DNA of 64,000 bases, from the NCBI GenBank assembly GCA_021793515.1, contig JAJYSP010000006.1:1-64000 (forward strand). The letters run 5' to 3'. The notes under the pieces were generated by a model. The model saw only the letters and a program-made list of their open reading frames with translations, had not been told where the DNA came from and ran no database searches. Shown here in pieces: positions 19,170-26,859 of this stretch. How positions within the stretch are numbered: position 1 is the stretch's first letter; each line of letters starts with the position of its first letter. A program made the position numbers and the translations under genes. This DNA is from Actinomycetes bacterium (GTDB lineage: Bacteria > Actinomycetota > Acidimicrobiia > Acidimicrobiales > RAAP-2).

Positions 19170-19864
19170 CCAACGCGCTCGAGGTCGCCGACCTCCACGT
19201 CACCATCGCGGGGTCCCACGTACTCCAGGGCGTTTCGATCCAAGTACCCGTGGGTGGCGTGACGGCGCTACTCGGTCGCAACGGCGTCGGTAAGACGACC
19301 ACCCTGCGGGCCCTGCTAGGGCTCGTGCCGAGCACCGGCGCGATCTCGGTGCTCGACACCGACGTGCGCGGTTGGTCGACGCACCGAATCGTCCGCCTCG
19401 GCGTGGGCTACGTCCCCGAGGACCGCGACGTCTTCGCCGGTCTCACGGTCGCCGAGAACCTCCGGCTCGCCGAACGGGTCGACGAGCCGCGCTACGACGA
19501 CGTCTACGCAATCTTCCCCGAGTTGCGCGAGCGCACTCGCCAGCGCGCGGGCACCCTCTCCGGCGGCCAGCAGCAGATGGTCTCGATCGCGCGGGCGCTA
19601 CTCAACGGGTGGCCGTTGCTCTTGGTCGACGAACCGTCCAAGGGACTCGCCCCGCGCCTCGTAAGCGAACTCGCCGACGTACTGGAGCGAGTCGCGACGC
19701 TCGCCACCGTGCTACTCGTCGAGCAGAACCTCGCGGTCGTACGGCGACTGGCCCAGCGCGTCGTCGTGCTCGACCACGGCGAAGTGGTGCACACCGGCGA
19801 CGCGCACGAGCTGGACGACCCCGATCTAGCCAAGCGGTTCCTCGGGGTGACGGGAGTCCGATGA
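19166..19864 (+). CDS. livF: Liv-type ABC transporter ATP-binding protein (LivF-like)
   Basis: 232 residues. Walker A GRNGVGKTTTLRALLG, GYVPEDRDVFAGLTVAENL (LivF-type), signature LSGGQQQMVSIARAL, Walker B LLLVDEPSKGLAPRLV and switch His region LLVEQNL. It is the second ATPase of the importer. The start overlaps livG and the stop overlaps livH, both ATGA, so all subunits are likely translated in a coupled way. Confidence 0.93.
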   Translation: MTNALEVADLHVTIAGSHVLQGVSIQVPVGGVTALLGRNGVGKTTTLRALLGLVPSTGAISVLDTDVRGWSTHRIVRLGVGYVPEDRDVFAGLTVAENLRLAERVDEPRYDDVYAIFPELRERTRQRAGTLSGGQQQMVSIARALLNGWPLLLVDEPSKGLAPRLVSELADVLERVATLATVLLVEQNLAVVRRLAQRVVVLDHGEVVHTGDAHELDDPDLAKRFLGVTGVR

Positions 19865-20766
19865 ACGTCTTGCTCGCACTCACCTTCAGTGGTATCGCGC
19901 TCGGCGCCGTCTACTTCCTCGCCGCCTCCGGCCTCTCGCTCATCTACGGGCTGATGGACATCTTGAACTTCGCCCACGGTCTGTTCATGACCCTGGGCGC
20001 GTACGCGGCGTGGGACGTCGCGTCCCACCTGCCAGTCTCGTGGGGCGCCCCGCTGCTATTCAGCACCGCCCTCGTCGCCTCGATCCTGGGCGGTGCCCTG
20101 GCGGCGGGGTTGACCGAGGTGCTGATCATCCGCCCGCTCTACGGACGACCCATCGGCCAGATCTTGGTCACGATCGGACTCGACCTGGCGGTCGTGGGCC
20201 TGCTCCTCGGCGGGTTCGGCAGCAACTCACTCTCGGTGCCCGTGCCGCTCTGGCTGATCGAGGCGACCCACGTCGGTGGGCTCAGCCTGCCCAACAGCGA
20301 CTTCGTCGCCCTCGTCGCGGGTGTCGTCGTGCTCGTCTCGCTGGAGCTGTTCTTGCGCAAGACCCGCTACGGCATCACCATTCGAGCCGGTGTCGAGAAC
20401 CGAGATATGGTCAGTGCGCTCGGCATCAACGTGGGTCGGGCCTTCACCCTCGTCTTCGTGATCGGCGGTGCCATGGCCGGGCTGGCCGGGCTGCTCTACG
20501 CCGTGGTCTTCAGTGGCGACCTCATCTCGCCCACCCAGGGTGACAGTTTGCTGATCTTCGCCTTCATCGTCGTCGTGATCGGCGGGCTGGGTTCGATTCG
20601 CGGCTCGGCCGTCGCCGCACTCATCGTCGGGCTCGTCCAGGACTACACCAACTTCTATCTGGGCAGCCACCCCGGGATGGCCGAGATCGGCAACCTCTCG
20701 GTGGTGCTCCTACTCGCGCTGGTCCTGGAGTGGCGGCCCCGCGGCCTGTTCGGGAGCACGCTATGA
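19861..20766 (+). CDS. livH: Liv-type ABC transporter permease (LivH-like)
   Basis: 301 residues from ATG 19861. The ORF-track version starts far upstream in another gene. About eight membrane segments. GLSLIYGLMDILNFAHGLFMTLGAY is the classic LivH N-terminal signature, and RAGVENRDMVSALGINVGRAF is the EAA-like loop that contacts the ATPases. With LivM it forms the membrane channel of the importer. Confidence 0.93.
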   Translation: MNVLLALTFSGIALGAVYFLAASGLSLIYGLMDILNFAHGLFMTLGAYAAWDVASHLPVSWGAPLLFSTALVASILGGALAAGLTEVLIIRPLYGRPIGQILVTIGLDLAVVGLLLGGFGSNSLSVPVPLWLIEATHVGGLSLPNSDFVALVAGVVVLVSLELFLRKTRYGITIRAGVENRDMVSALGINVGRAFTLVFVIGGAMAGLAGLLYAVVFSGDLISPTQGDSLLIFAFIVVVIGGLGSIRGSAVAALIVGLVQDYTNFYLGSHPGMAEIGNLSVVLLLALVLEWRPRGLFGSTL

Positions 20767-21863
20767 GCCCCGTCGTTCGCCGAAGCGCCCTCGCTGTCGC
20801 GCTGGTCGCCCTCTTCGCCTTCGTACCACTCATCGGGCTACACCTGCCCTGGGTCCTACCGAGCACGGTCAACGTCGTGAACTCGACGGGTACCCTCGAG
20901 GTCCTCGCCCTCTGCTTCATCTTCGCGGGCGTCGCCCTCGGTTACGACGTCATCTTCGGCTACACGGGCCTACTCTCGCTCGGGCCCGTGATGTACTTCG
21001 CGACGGGTGTCTACGTCTTTGACATCACCCTCACGCACTGGAACTGGCCGCTCCTGTCCGCACTCGTGGCGACCTTCGCGGTGTCACTCGTGCTCGCCGT
21101 CGTCTTCGGCGCTATCGCGCTTCGCGTGAGTGGCATCGCCTTCACCATGGTCACCCTCGCCTTCGCCCAGGCCTTCTACTACCTCATCGAGGACAATCCG
21201 CACGGCCTGACCGGTGGCGACACTGGACTCGCCCTCTTCTCGTCGAGGCTGCCCGGGTTCATGTCGGGTGCCGTCTCTAACACGCGCAACCTCTACTGGA
21301 TCGCGTTGGGCTTCCTCGTCGTCTCCTACGCCGTCGTCTGGCTGGTCACCGAGTCGGCGACCGGTCACGTCTTCGTCGCCATCCGCGAGAACGAGCGGCG
21401 CCTGGAGGTGCTCGGCATCCACCCGTTCCGCTACAAGCTCGCCGCCTACACGTTGTCCTCACTGGTGGCGACGGGCGGCGGCGTCGCCTACATCCTGCTA
21501 ATCGGCACCGCGGTGCCAAGCGCCGTCGCCTCGGTCACGGTCACGCTCTCGATCCTGATCATGGTGGTACTCGGCGGCGCAGGGACCCGGTGGGGTGCGG
21601 TTACGGGCGCCATGCTCTACGTCTACCTCCAGCAGTACCTCCTGAAGGTTGCGGCCGAGCCCTCCTTCGCCACCTTGCCCGCCGTCCTGCGAGTCCCCCT
21701 CTCTCAGCCGCAGTTCCTACTCGGCGCGATCTTCGTGCTCTTCGTGATCTTCGTGCCCGGGGGTCTCGCCGGCGTCGTGACCCGGCGACGGCTGCGAACC
21801 GCCGCGCGACGATTCGACCTCACTAGTGCAACACCGACGACCGTCCCCATGGAGGAACTATGA
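20763..21863 (+). CDS. livM: Liv-type ABC transporter permease (LivM-like)
   Basis: 366 residues from ATG 20763 (ATGA overlap with livH). LivM signature ALGYDVIFGYTGLLSLGPVMYFATGVY and coupling loop AIRENERRLEVLGIHPFRYKLAAY. About nine to ten membrane segments. The last codons overlap the start of the SDR dehydrogenase gene, which makes the dehydrogenase part of the transporter operon. Confidence 0.92.
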   Translation: MSPVVRRSALAVALVALFAFVPLIGLHLPWVLPSTVNVVNSTGTLEVLALCFIFAGVALGYDVIFGYTGLLSLGPVMYFATGVYVFDITLTHWNWPLLSALVATFAVSLVLAVVFGAIALRVSGIAFTMVTLAFAQAFYYLIEDNPHGLTGGDTGLALFSSRLPGFMSGAVSNTRNLYWIALGFLVVSYAVVWLVTESATGHVFVAIRENERRLEVLGIHPFRYKLAAYTLSSLVATGGGVAYILLIGTAVPSAVASVTVTLSILIMVVLGGAGTRWGAVTGAMLYVYLQQYLLKVAAEPSFATLPAVLRVPLSQPQFLLGAIFVLFVIFVPGGLAGVVTRRRLRTAARRFDLTSATPTTVPMEEL

Positions 21864-22645
21864 CGCTACGTGACAAGACCGCCCTCGTGACCGGATCAAC
21901 GAGCGGCATCGGGCTCGGGATCGCCCGAGCCCTCGCCGCCGAGGGGGCGAACATCATGCTCAACGGCTTCGGCGACGCGGCCGAGATCGACCGGCTCCGT
22001 CGCGACCTGGCCGACCAGTTCGGTGTCGAGGTCGATTACGACGGTGCCGACCTGATGCGCGCTGACGGACCGGGGGCGCTGGTCGAGGCGACCCGCGCGC
22101 GCTTCGGACGTCTCGACGTGCTCGTCAACAACGCGGGCATCCAGCACGTCGCGCCGGTCGAATCGTTCCCGACCGCCAAGTGGGACGCCATCATCGCGCT
22201 CAACCTCACGGCCGTCTTTCTCGGCATGAAGGCCGCCATCCCGATCATGAAGGGTCAGGGCTGGGGCCGGATCATCAACGTCGCTTCGGCCCACGGCCTT
22301 GTGGCGAGTCCGAACAAGGTCGCCTACGTCGCCGCCAAGCACGGCGTGGTCGGCGCCACCAAGGTGGCAGCGATCGAGGTGGCCAACGACGGCATCACCG
22401 TGAACGCCATCTGCCCGGGCTGGGTCCTCACCCCCCTGGTCGAGCGCCAGCTCGAGGAGCGCGCCGAGGCCGCCGGCACCGAGATCGCCGCGGAGTCCAA
22501 CGCGCTGCTCGCCGAGAAACAGCCGATGCTCCAATTCACCAGCCCCGACGCGATCGGCGCGCTCGCCGTCTATCTCTGCTCGGACGCCGCGCGCACGGTG
22601 ACCGGCGCCCCGATCTCGATCGATGGTGGCTGGGTCGCGCAGTAG
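21860..22645 (+). CDS. bdhA: 3-Hydroxybutyrate dehydrogenase-like short-chain dehydrogenase
   Basis: 261 residues. Classical SDR: cofactor motif TGSTSGIG near residue 10, NNAGIQHVAPVESFP, catalytic Ser in NVASAHGLVASPNK and YVAAK (Tyr-x-x-x-Lys). NNAGIQHVAPVE, ICPGWVLTPLVERQ and the C-terminal SIDGGW match bacterial D-3-hydroxybutyrate dehydrogenases, which oxidise 3-hydroxybutyrate to acetoacetate with NAD. Translationally coupled to livM (ATGA) and close to scoAB, which activate acetoacetate. Other SDR substrates cannot be excluded, but the motif set and context agree. Confidence 0.86.
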   Translation: MTLRDKTALVTGSTSGIGLGIARALAAEGANIMLNGFGDAAEIDRLRRDLADQFGVEVDYDGADLMRADGPGALVEATRARFGRLDVLVNNAGIQHVAPVESFPTAKWDAIIALNLTAVFLGMKAAIPIMKGQGWGRIINVASAHGLVASPNKVAYVAAKHGVVGATKVAAIEVANDGITVNAICPGWVLTPLVERQLEERAEAAGTEIAAESNALLAEKQPMLQFTSPDAIGALAVYLCSDAARTVTGAPISIDGGWVAQ

Positions 22646-22684
22646 TTCGGGCGCCTCGCGCGATCTTCCCTACCATGGGTGTCG

Positions 22685-23314
22685 GTGACCGATCCCATCC
22701 ACGCCTCGGACCCAACGGGTCGCACGATCAGCCGTGAGTGGCTGATCGGCGTCCTGACCGGTCTGGTCGCCATCGCCTCGGTCTTCCTCGGTCGCCATTT
22801 CCGCCACGTCGAACGCCAGTCCGACGCGCTGGTCGCGGGCGCCGCCGTGGTGCTCGTCGTGAGCGGGGTCTACGCCGTTCGACACCTCGCGCGCGCCGTC
22901 GGGCGCTCGATCGCGCGCCAGTCGTCCTTGAGCGCGGGCGCCACGGCCCGACTGGTCATCGACGGTGTCGGCGTCGTCGCTCTAATCTTCGGTCTCTTCG
23001 GCGTACTCGGCGTGTCCCTGCAGCACCTGCTCATCGGCGCGGGGGTCACCGGGGTCATCGTGGGGATTGCGGCCCAGCAGAGTCTCTCCAACGTCTTCGC
23101 GGCCGTCGTGTTGCTCTTCGCGCGGCCCTTCGTCGTCGGCGAGCGGATCCGCATCCGGTCCGGCGTGCTCGGCGTGCTCGACGTCACGGTGCTCGGCGCG
23201 GGACTCACCTACGTCACGGTGCGAACCGAGGACGGCGTGTTGAAGATTCCTAACTCGGTGATGCTCTCCTCGGGAATCGGTCGACCGCGAGACGACGGCA
23301 CAGCGCACCAGTAG
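22685..23314 (+). CDS. Small MscS-like mechanosensitive channel
   Basis: About 209 residues from GTG 22685; GTG 22679 is in frame and possible. Three to four membrane segments followed by the pore helix and beta-domain start: GAGVTGVIVGIAAQQSLSNVFAAVVLLFARPFVVGERI is the MscS TM3 signature. The C-terminal cytoplasmic domain is short: the protein ends soon after the beta domain (VRTEDGVLKIPNSVML), lacking the usual alpha/beta vestibule. It may still form a channel releasing solutes on hypo-osmotic shock. It is convergent with the LCP gene. Confidence 0.82.
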   Translation: MTDPIHASDPTGRTISREWLIGVLTGLVAIASVFLGRHFRHVERQSDALVAGAAVVLVVSGVYAVRHLARAVGRSIARQSSLSAGATARLVIDGVGVVALIFGLFGVLGVSLQHLLIGAGVTGVIVGIAAQQSLSNVFAAVVLLFARPFVVGERIRIRSGVLGVLDVTVLGAGLTYVTVRTEDGVLKIPNSVMLSSGIGRPRDDGTAHQ

Positions 23315-23373
23315 GCCGGGGCGACGCGGTACGACGGGGCCGACGCCCAGACGTGAGTCGGCGGCGAAGACCG

Positions 23374-25002
23374 TTACGCGCCGGCGGTGCCGTTCGGACC
23401 GCACGAGCGCGGGTCCCAGGGCTGGAGCGGCTGAGCCACGGGCGTCGGCGCCGAGAACGAGGCGTCGGCGTGCACGAGGCTCGGGTCGGTCACGGTCGTC
23501 GTGGTGGTGGAGTCCCCCGCGGTCGTCGACGTCGTCGTCGACGTGGGCCGCGTCGTCGTGGTGTGCGTTGGCGAGGCCAGCACCGCGAGGTCCGAGCCCG
23601 TCACGACGGTGACGTCGGCGCCGCCACTCGTCGGGCCGAGTGCCATGACCGCCGGGCCGCTCAGATGGGCGATCACCGCTTCGGCCATCGCGATCGAGGA
23701 CGGCGTGTTGCTCGCGTGGTAGACGACCGTCTCGGACCTGGTTCCCACGGGCGTCAGGCTGCCGCCGACGGTCGCGTCGAAGCCGAGTTGGCCCAGCGCC
23801 GTCGCCGTCGCCGTCGCTTGCGCGGGAGCCCCCGTGCCGCCGTAGACCGAGACGCTCACGTGACTCGGTGTGGGTAGCGCCCGACCGTTCATCGTGTTGG
23901 TCGACGGACTGATCTCGAGGAACTGGTCGATGACCGACGTCACGTCCGGTCCGATCGGGAACTCGACGTCGCCGTAGTAGTAGCCCTGGTAGAGGTAGCT
24001 ACCCGTCTCAACGAGAACGACGGGCATCGTGACCTCGGGCACGCTACCGATAGACACCCCCGCGAAGTTGCTCGCGAGGCTCAGCATGTCACTCAGTGAG
24101 AACGAGCCGTCGACCTCGAGGTTCGGCGCAATCGCGGTCGCCAGTTGCTGGTCGGTGAGCGGGTTACCGAGCCCCTTCGCCTTCAGTGCCGCCGCGACCA
24201 CGCGCAAGAACTCGTGGTCGCGGCGGATGCGTGCGAGGTCGCTCAACGCCTCCTGGGGCCACGTCGCGTGGTTGGGGCCGTCGCCGGGGAAACGGATCTG
24301 CAGGTGACGCGCCCGCACCACCTGCAGCGCCTCATAGCCGTTCAGATGCTGACAGCCGGTATGGGTGATGTTGAGGCCCGAGTAGGCGTCGAAGACCTGC
24401 ATCGGGAAGTACATGTTGATCCCGCCGAGCACGTTGACCACGCTCGCGAAGGTGTCGAAGTTGAGCTCGATGTAGTGGTTGATCGGGATCCCGAAGTCGT
24501 TCTCGATCGCCGAGACCAGTTGGGACGGTCCCTGGTACAGCGCGGCGTCGATCTTGTTCGCCCCGGTCGTTCGGGCGTTGGGCACGAACACGTCACGCGG
24601 TATGGACAGCAGCGAGATGCGCTTGGTCGTGAAGTTCAGGTGCACGATCATCACGACGTCGCTGTTCACGCCGGTCACACCCTGGGAGCACAGGCCGTAC
24701 GCCTTGTTCTGGACCGCGAGCGCGCAGCGCGAGGTCGACCCCACCAACAGGATGTTCTCGGTGTCGTTGTAGCGCACGGCTTCGTTGGCCACGTTAACGC
24801 GGTGCACGAGCGAGTTCAGATAGAAGTAGTCCCCGGCGAACCCGCCGACGATGAGCACGACCAGCACCAGTAACACGATGGCAATCGTGCGTCCCCGGTG
24901 ACCACGGCGACGCTGGCGACGGTGGCGGGCTCGACGCCGCGCCCCTCGAGTCCCGGAAGGTTGAGGTCTCCCCGCGGGCGTCGAAGAGGGGTCTAATGGC
25001 AC
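23374..25002 (-). CDS. LytR-CpsA-Psr (LCP) family cell-wall glycopolymer ligase with LytR_C domain
   Basis: 542 residues. A basic cytoplasmic tail (RARHRRQRRRGHRGR) precedes one membrane helix near residues 40-62. The LCP domain follows with SDVVMIVHLNFTTKRISLLSIPRDVFV, the conserved Asp and Arg residues, and the VVRARH segment. The C-terminal half has a LytR_C-like domain (VSVSVYGGTGAPAQATATA) and a Thr/Ser-rich tail. LCP enzymes transfer lipid-linked glycopolymers onto peptidoglycan outside the membrane. GTG 25002 follows TAGATT by six bases, consistent with leaderless translation. Confidence 0.9.
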   Translation of the reverse strand: MPLDPSSTPAGRPQPSGTRGARRRARHRRQRRRGHRGRTIAIVLLVLVVLIVGGFAGDYFYLNSLVHRVNVANEAVRYNDTENILLVGSTSRCALAVQNKAYGLCSQGVTGVNSDVVMIVHLNFTTKRISLLSIPRDVFVPNARTTGANKIDAALYQGPSQLVSAIENDFGIPINHYIELNFDTFASVVNVLGGINMYFPMQVFDAYSGLNITHTGCQHLNGYEALQVVRARHLQIRFPGDGPNHATWPQEALSDLARIRRDHEFLRVVAAALKAKGLGNPLTDQQLATAIAPNLEVDGSFSLSDMLSLASNFAGVSIGSVPEVTMPVVLVETGSYLYQGYYYGDVEFPIGPDVTSVIDQFLEISPSTNTMNGRALPTPSHVSVSVYGGTGAPAQATATATALGQLGFDATVGGSLTPVGTRSETVVYHASNTPSSIAMAEAVIAHLSGPAVMALGPTSGGADVTVVTGSDLAVLASPTHTTTTRPTSTTTSTTAGDSTTTTTVTDPSLVHADASFSAPTPVAQPLQPWDPRSCGPNGTAGA

Positions 25003-25008
25003 CGAACG

Positions 25009-25014
25009 AATCTA
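25009..25014 (-). promoter_or_regulatory. Leaderless-type -10 element for the LCP gene
   Basis: TAGATT followed by six bases and then the GTG start codon. This spacing puts the transcription start at the first base of the start codon. No Shine-Dalgarno is present. Confidence 0.6.
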
Positions 25015-25077
25015 CTCGGGCACGCTGTCATGGTCATCGGCGCGCTTGCTACGGTGAACGAATCCGAAGGGAGTGCG

Positions 25078-26229
25078 ATGGCCTTCGACCGCGGCCTGGC
25101 CGACGAGTTGCGCGCGTGCGCCACGCGTCACGTTGAACGCGGCATCCCGGGCCTGGCCATGTTGGTCGCCCGTGACGGTGCCGTCTTCGTCGAGGCCGTC
25201 GGGTCGCTCGGTGAGGGACGCGGTCCCGCCACCCGTGACACCCAGTACCGCATCGCGTCCACCACCAAGATCGTGACCGCGCTCGCCACCCTCGCGCTCG
25301 TCGATGACGGCCTCCTCGACCTCGACGATCCGGTCGACGGACTCCTGCCCGAGCTCAGCGCACCGCGAGTGCTCGTCGCGCCCGACGGGCCGCTCGAGGA
25401 CACCCGCCCGGCTCGGCGCTCCATCACCGTGCGCGACCTGCTGACCTTCACCAACGGGTTCGGCATGTGTGTCGACATGTTCGCCTCACCTCACCCGTGG
25501 CCGATCGTGCTCGAGGAGCAACGACTCAACTTGGCCACGCTTGGCCCACCGAACCCGTCGGTTCAACCCCCGCCCGACGAGTGGATCGCGCGGCTCGGTG
25601 GTCTGCCGCTGCTGGCCGAACCGGGTGCCCGCTTCCTCTACAACACGGGTGCGTCGATCCTCGGCGTGCTGATCGCGCGCGCCAGTGGCTCGTCGTTGGG
25701 GGCCTATCTGCGCGAACGGGTTCTAGGTCCGCTCGCCATGACCGATACGGACTTCTTCGCATCGGACCCGCGGCGCCTCGCCACCGCCTACCGACCCACA
25801 CCCATGGGCCTCGAGCGCGCCGTCGAGGTCGACGAGGCCTACCGGCACCCGCCGGCCTTCGAGGACGGCGGGTGCGGGCTCGTCGCCACCGTCGACGACC
25901 TCTACGCCCTCGCCCGGCTCCTACTCGACGAGGGGCGTGACCTCGTCTCGGGTCCCGCAGTCCGTTCGATGACGAGCGACCAGCTGCGCGATGAGCAGAA
26001 GGTCGACGGCGCCTTCGGGCCCGACTTCTTCGCCGAGCGCTCCTGGGGCTACGGCCTCGCGGTGAACAGTGACGGCTCCTACGGGTGGGACGGGGGACTC
26101 GGCACGTCGTTCCTCGTCGATCCACCCCGCCAACTCGTAGTCATTGTGCTCACCCAACGACTGTTCGAGTCGCCCGAGACCCCGGCCGTGCACCGCGAGC
26201 TGCGAGCGATTGCACGGCGCACGCGATGA
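25078..26229 (+). CDS. Serine hydrolase of the beta-lactamase/class C penicillin-binding fold
   Basis: 383 residues from ATG 25078, preceded by GAAGGGAG. The ORF-track ATG at 25030 lies upstream of that site. Catalytic STTK near residue 75, YNTG (Y-x-N-like) near 195, and GWDGGLGTSFLVDP near the end. No signal peptide. It may be an esterase, peptidase or amidase; the sequence cannot decide. It overlaps the next gene by ATGA. Confidence 0.84.
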   Translation: MAFDRGLADELRACATRHVERGIPGLAMLVARDGAVFVEAVGSLGEGRGPATRDTQYRIASTTKIVTALATLALVDDGLLDLDDPVDGLLPELSAPRVLVAPDGPLEDTRPARRSITVRDLLTFTNGFGMCVDMFASPHPWPIVLEEQRLNLATLGPPNPSVQPPPDEWIARLGGLPLLAEPGARFLYNTGASILGVLIARASGSSLGAYLRERVLGPLAMTDTDFFASDPRRLATAYRPTPMGLERAVEVDEAYRHPPAFEDGGCGLVATVDDLYALARLLLDEGRDLVSGPAVRSMTSDQLRDEQKVDGAFGPDFFAERSWGYGLAVNSDGSYGWDGGLGTSFLVDPPRQLVVIVLTQRLFESPETPAVHRELRAIARRTR

Positions 26230-26816
26230 GCGCGAACCGCATCGAATCCTTCAGCGACGGCGTGCTCGCCATCGTGATCACGATCATGGTGCTCTCGTTG
26301 CACCGGCCCCAGGGCACGAGTTTCAGCGCACTACGTGGCGCCACACCGTCACTGCTCGCCTACGCGCTCAGCTTCATCTACGTCGCGATCTACTGGAACA
26401 ACCACCACCACCTGTTAAAGACGGTGAACCGGGTCACCGGTTCGCTCATGTGGTCGAACCTCAATCTCTTGTTCTGGCTCTCACTCTTTCCTTTCACGAC
26501 CGCGTGGATGTCCGAGAGTCACTTCGCCCCCGACCCCGTGGCGACCTACGGTGTCGTGCTCGTCTGCGCGGCCCTCGCCTACTTCAGCGTCCAAGGGGTG
26601 ATCGTGGCGAACCAGCGGCCGGACACGGGACTGCGTGACGCGCTCGGCTCGGACTGGAAGGGTCGCGTCTCGATCGTGGGCTACACGATCGCAATCCCGC
26701 TCGCGCTCTGGTTCCGCTGGGGATCGCTCACCCTCTTCGGAGCCATCGCCGTGCTCTGGCTCATCCCCGACCGACGCCTCGAGGTCTACCTCGCCCAACG
26801 CCCCGACGAGGGGTGA
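26226..26816 (+). CDS. TMEM175-family (DUF1211) membrane protein, putative potassium channel
   Basis: 196 residues from ATG 26226 (ATGA overlap with the hydrolase). The N-terminal RIESFSDGVLAIVITIMVLSL contains the family hallmark FSDG motif at the start of the first helix. About six membrane helices and WNNHHHLLKTVNRVTGSLMWSN in helix 2-3 also match bacterial TMEM175 homologues, which conduct K+. The ORF-track start at 26085 is inside the upstream gene. Confidence 0.88.
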   Translation: MSANRIESFSDGVLAIVITIMVLSLHRPQGTSFSALRGATPSLLAYALSFIYVAIYWNNHHHLLKTVNRVTGSLMWSNLNLLFWLSLFPFTTAWMSESHFAPDPVATYGVVLVCAALAYFSVQGVIVANQRPDTGLRDALGSDWKGRVSIVGYTIAIPLALWFRWGSLTLFGAIAVLWLIPDRRLEVYLAQRPDEG

Positions 26817-26846
26817 CGGCGACGAAATCGCGCGAAGGTCAACGCC

Positions 26847-26852
26847 TACACT
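26847..26852 (+). promoter_or_regulatory. Leaderless-type -10 element for the secreted repeat protein
   Basis: TACACT followed by seven bases and then GTG 26860. No Shine-Dalgarno lies upstream of the GTG. Confidence 0.5.
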
Positions 26853-26859
26853 GCAACGG

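Noticed and set aside
15787-26229. The two beta-lactamase-fold proteins as antibiotic resistance enzymes
   Set aside because: Neither has a signal peptide; the first has the YSx motif of esterases, and the context is metabolic.
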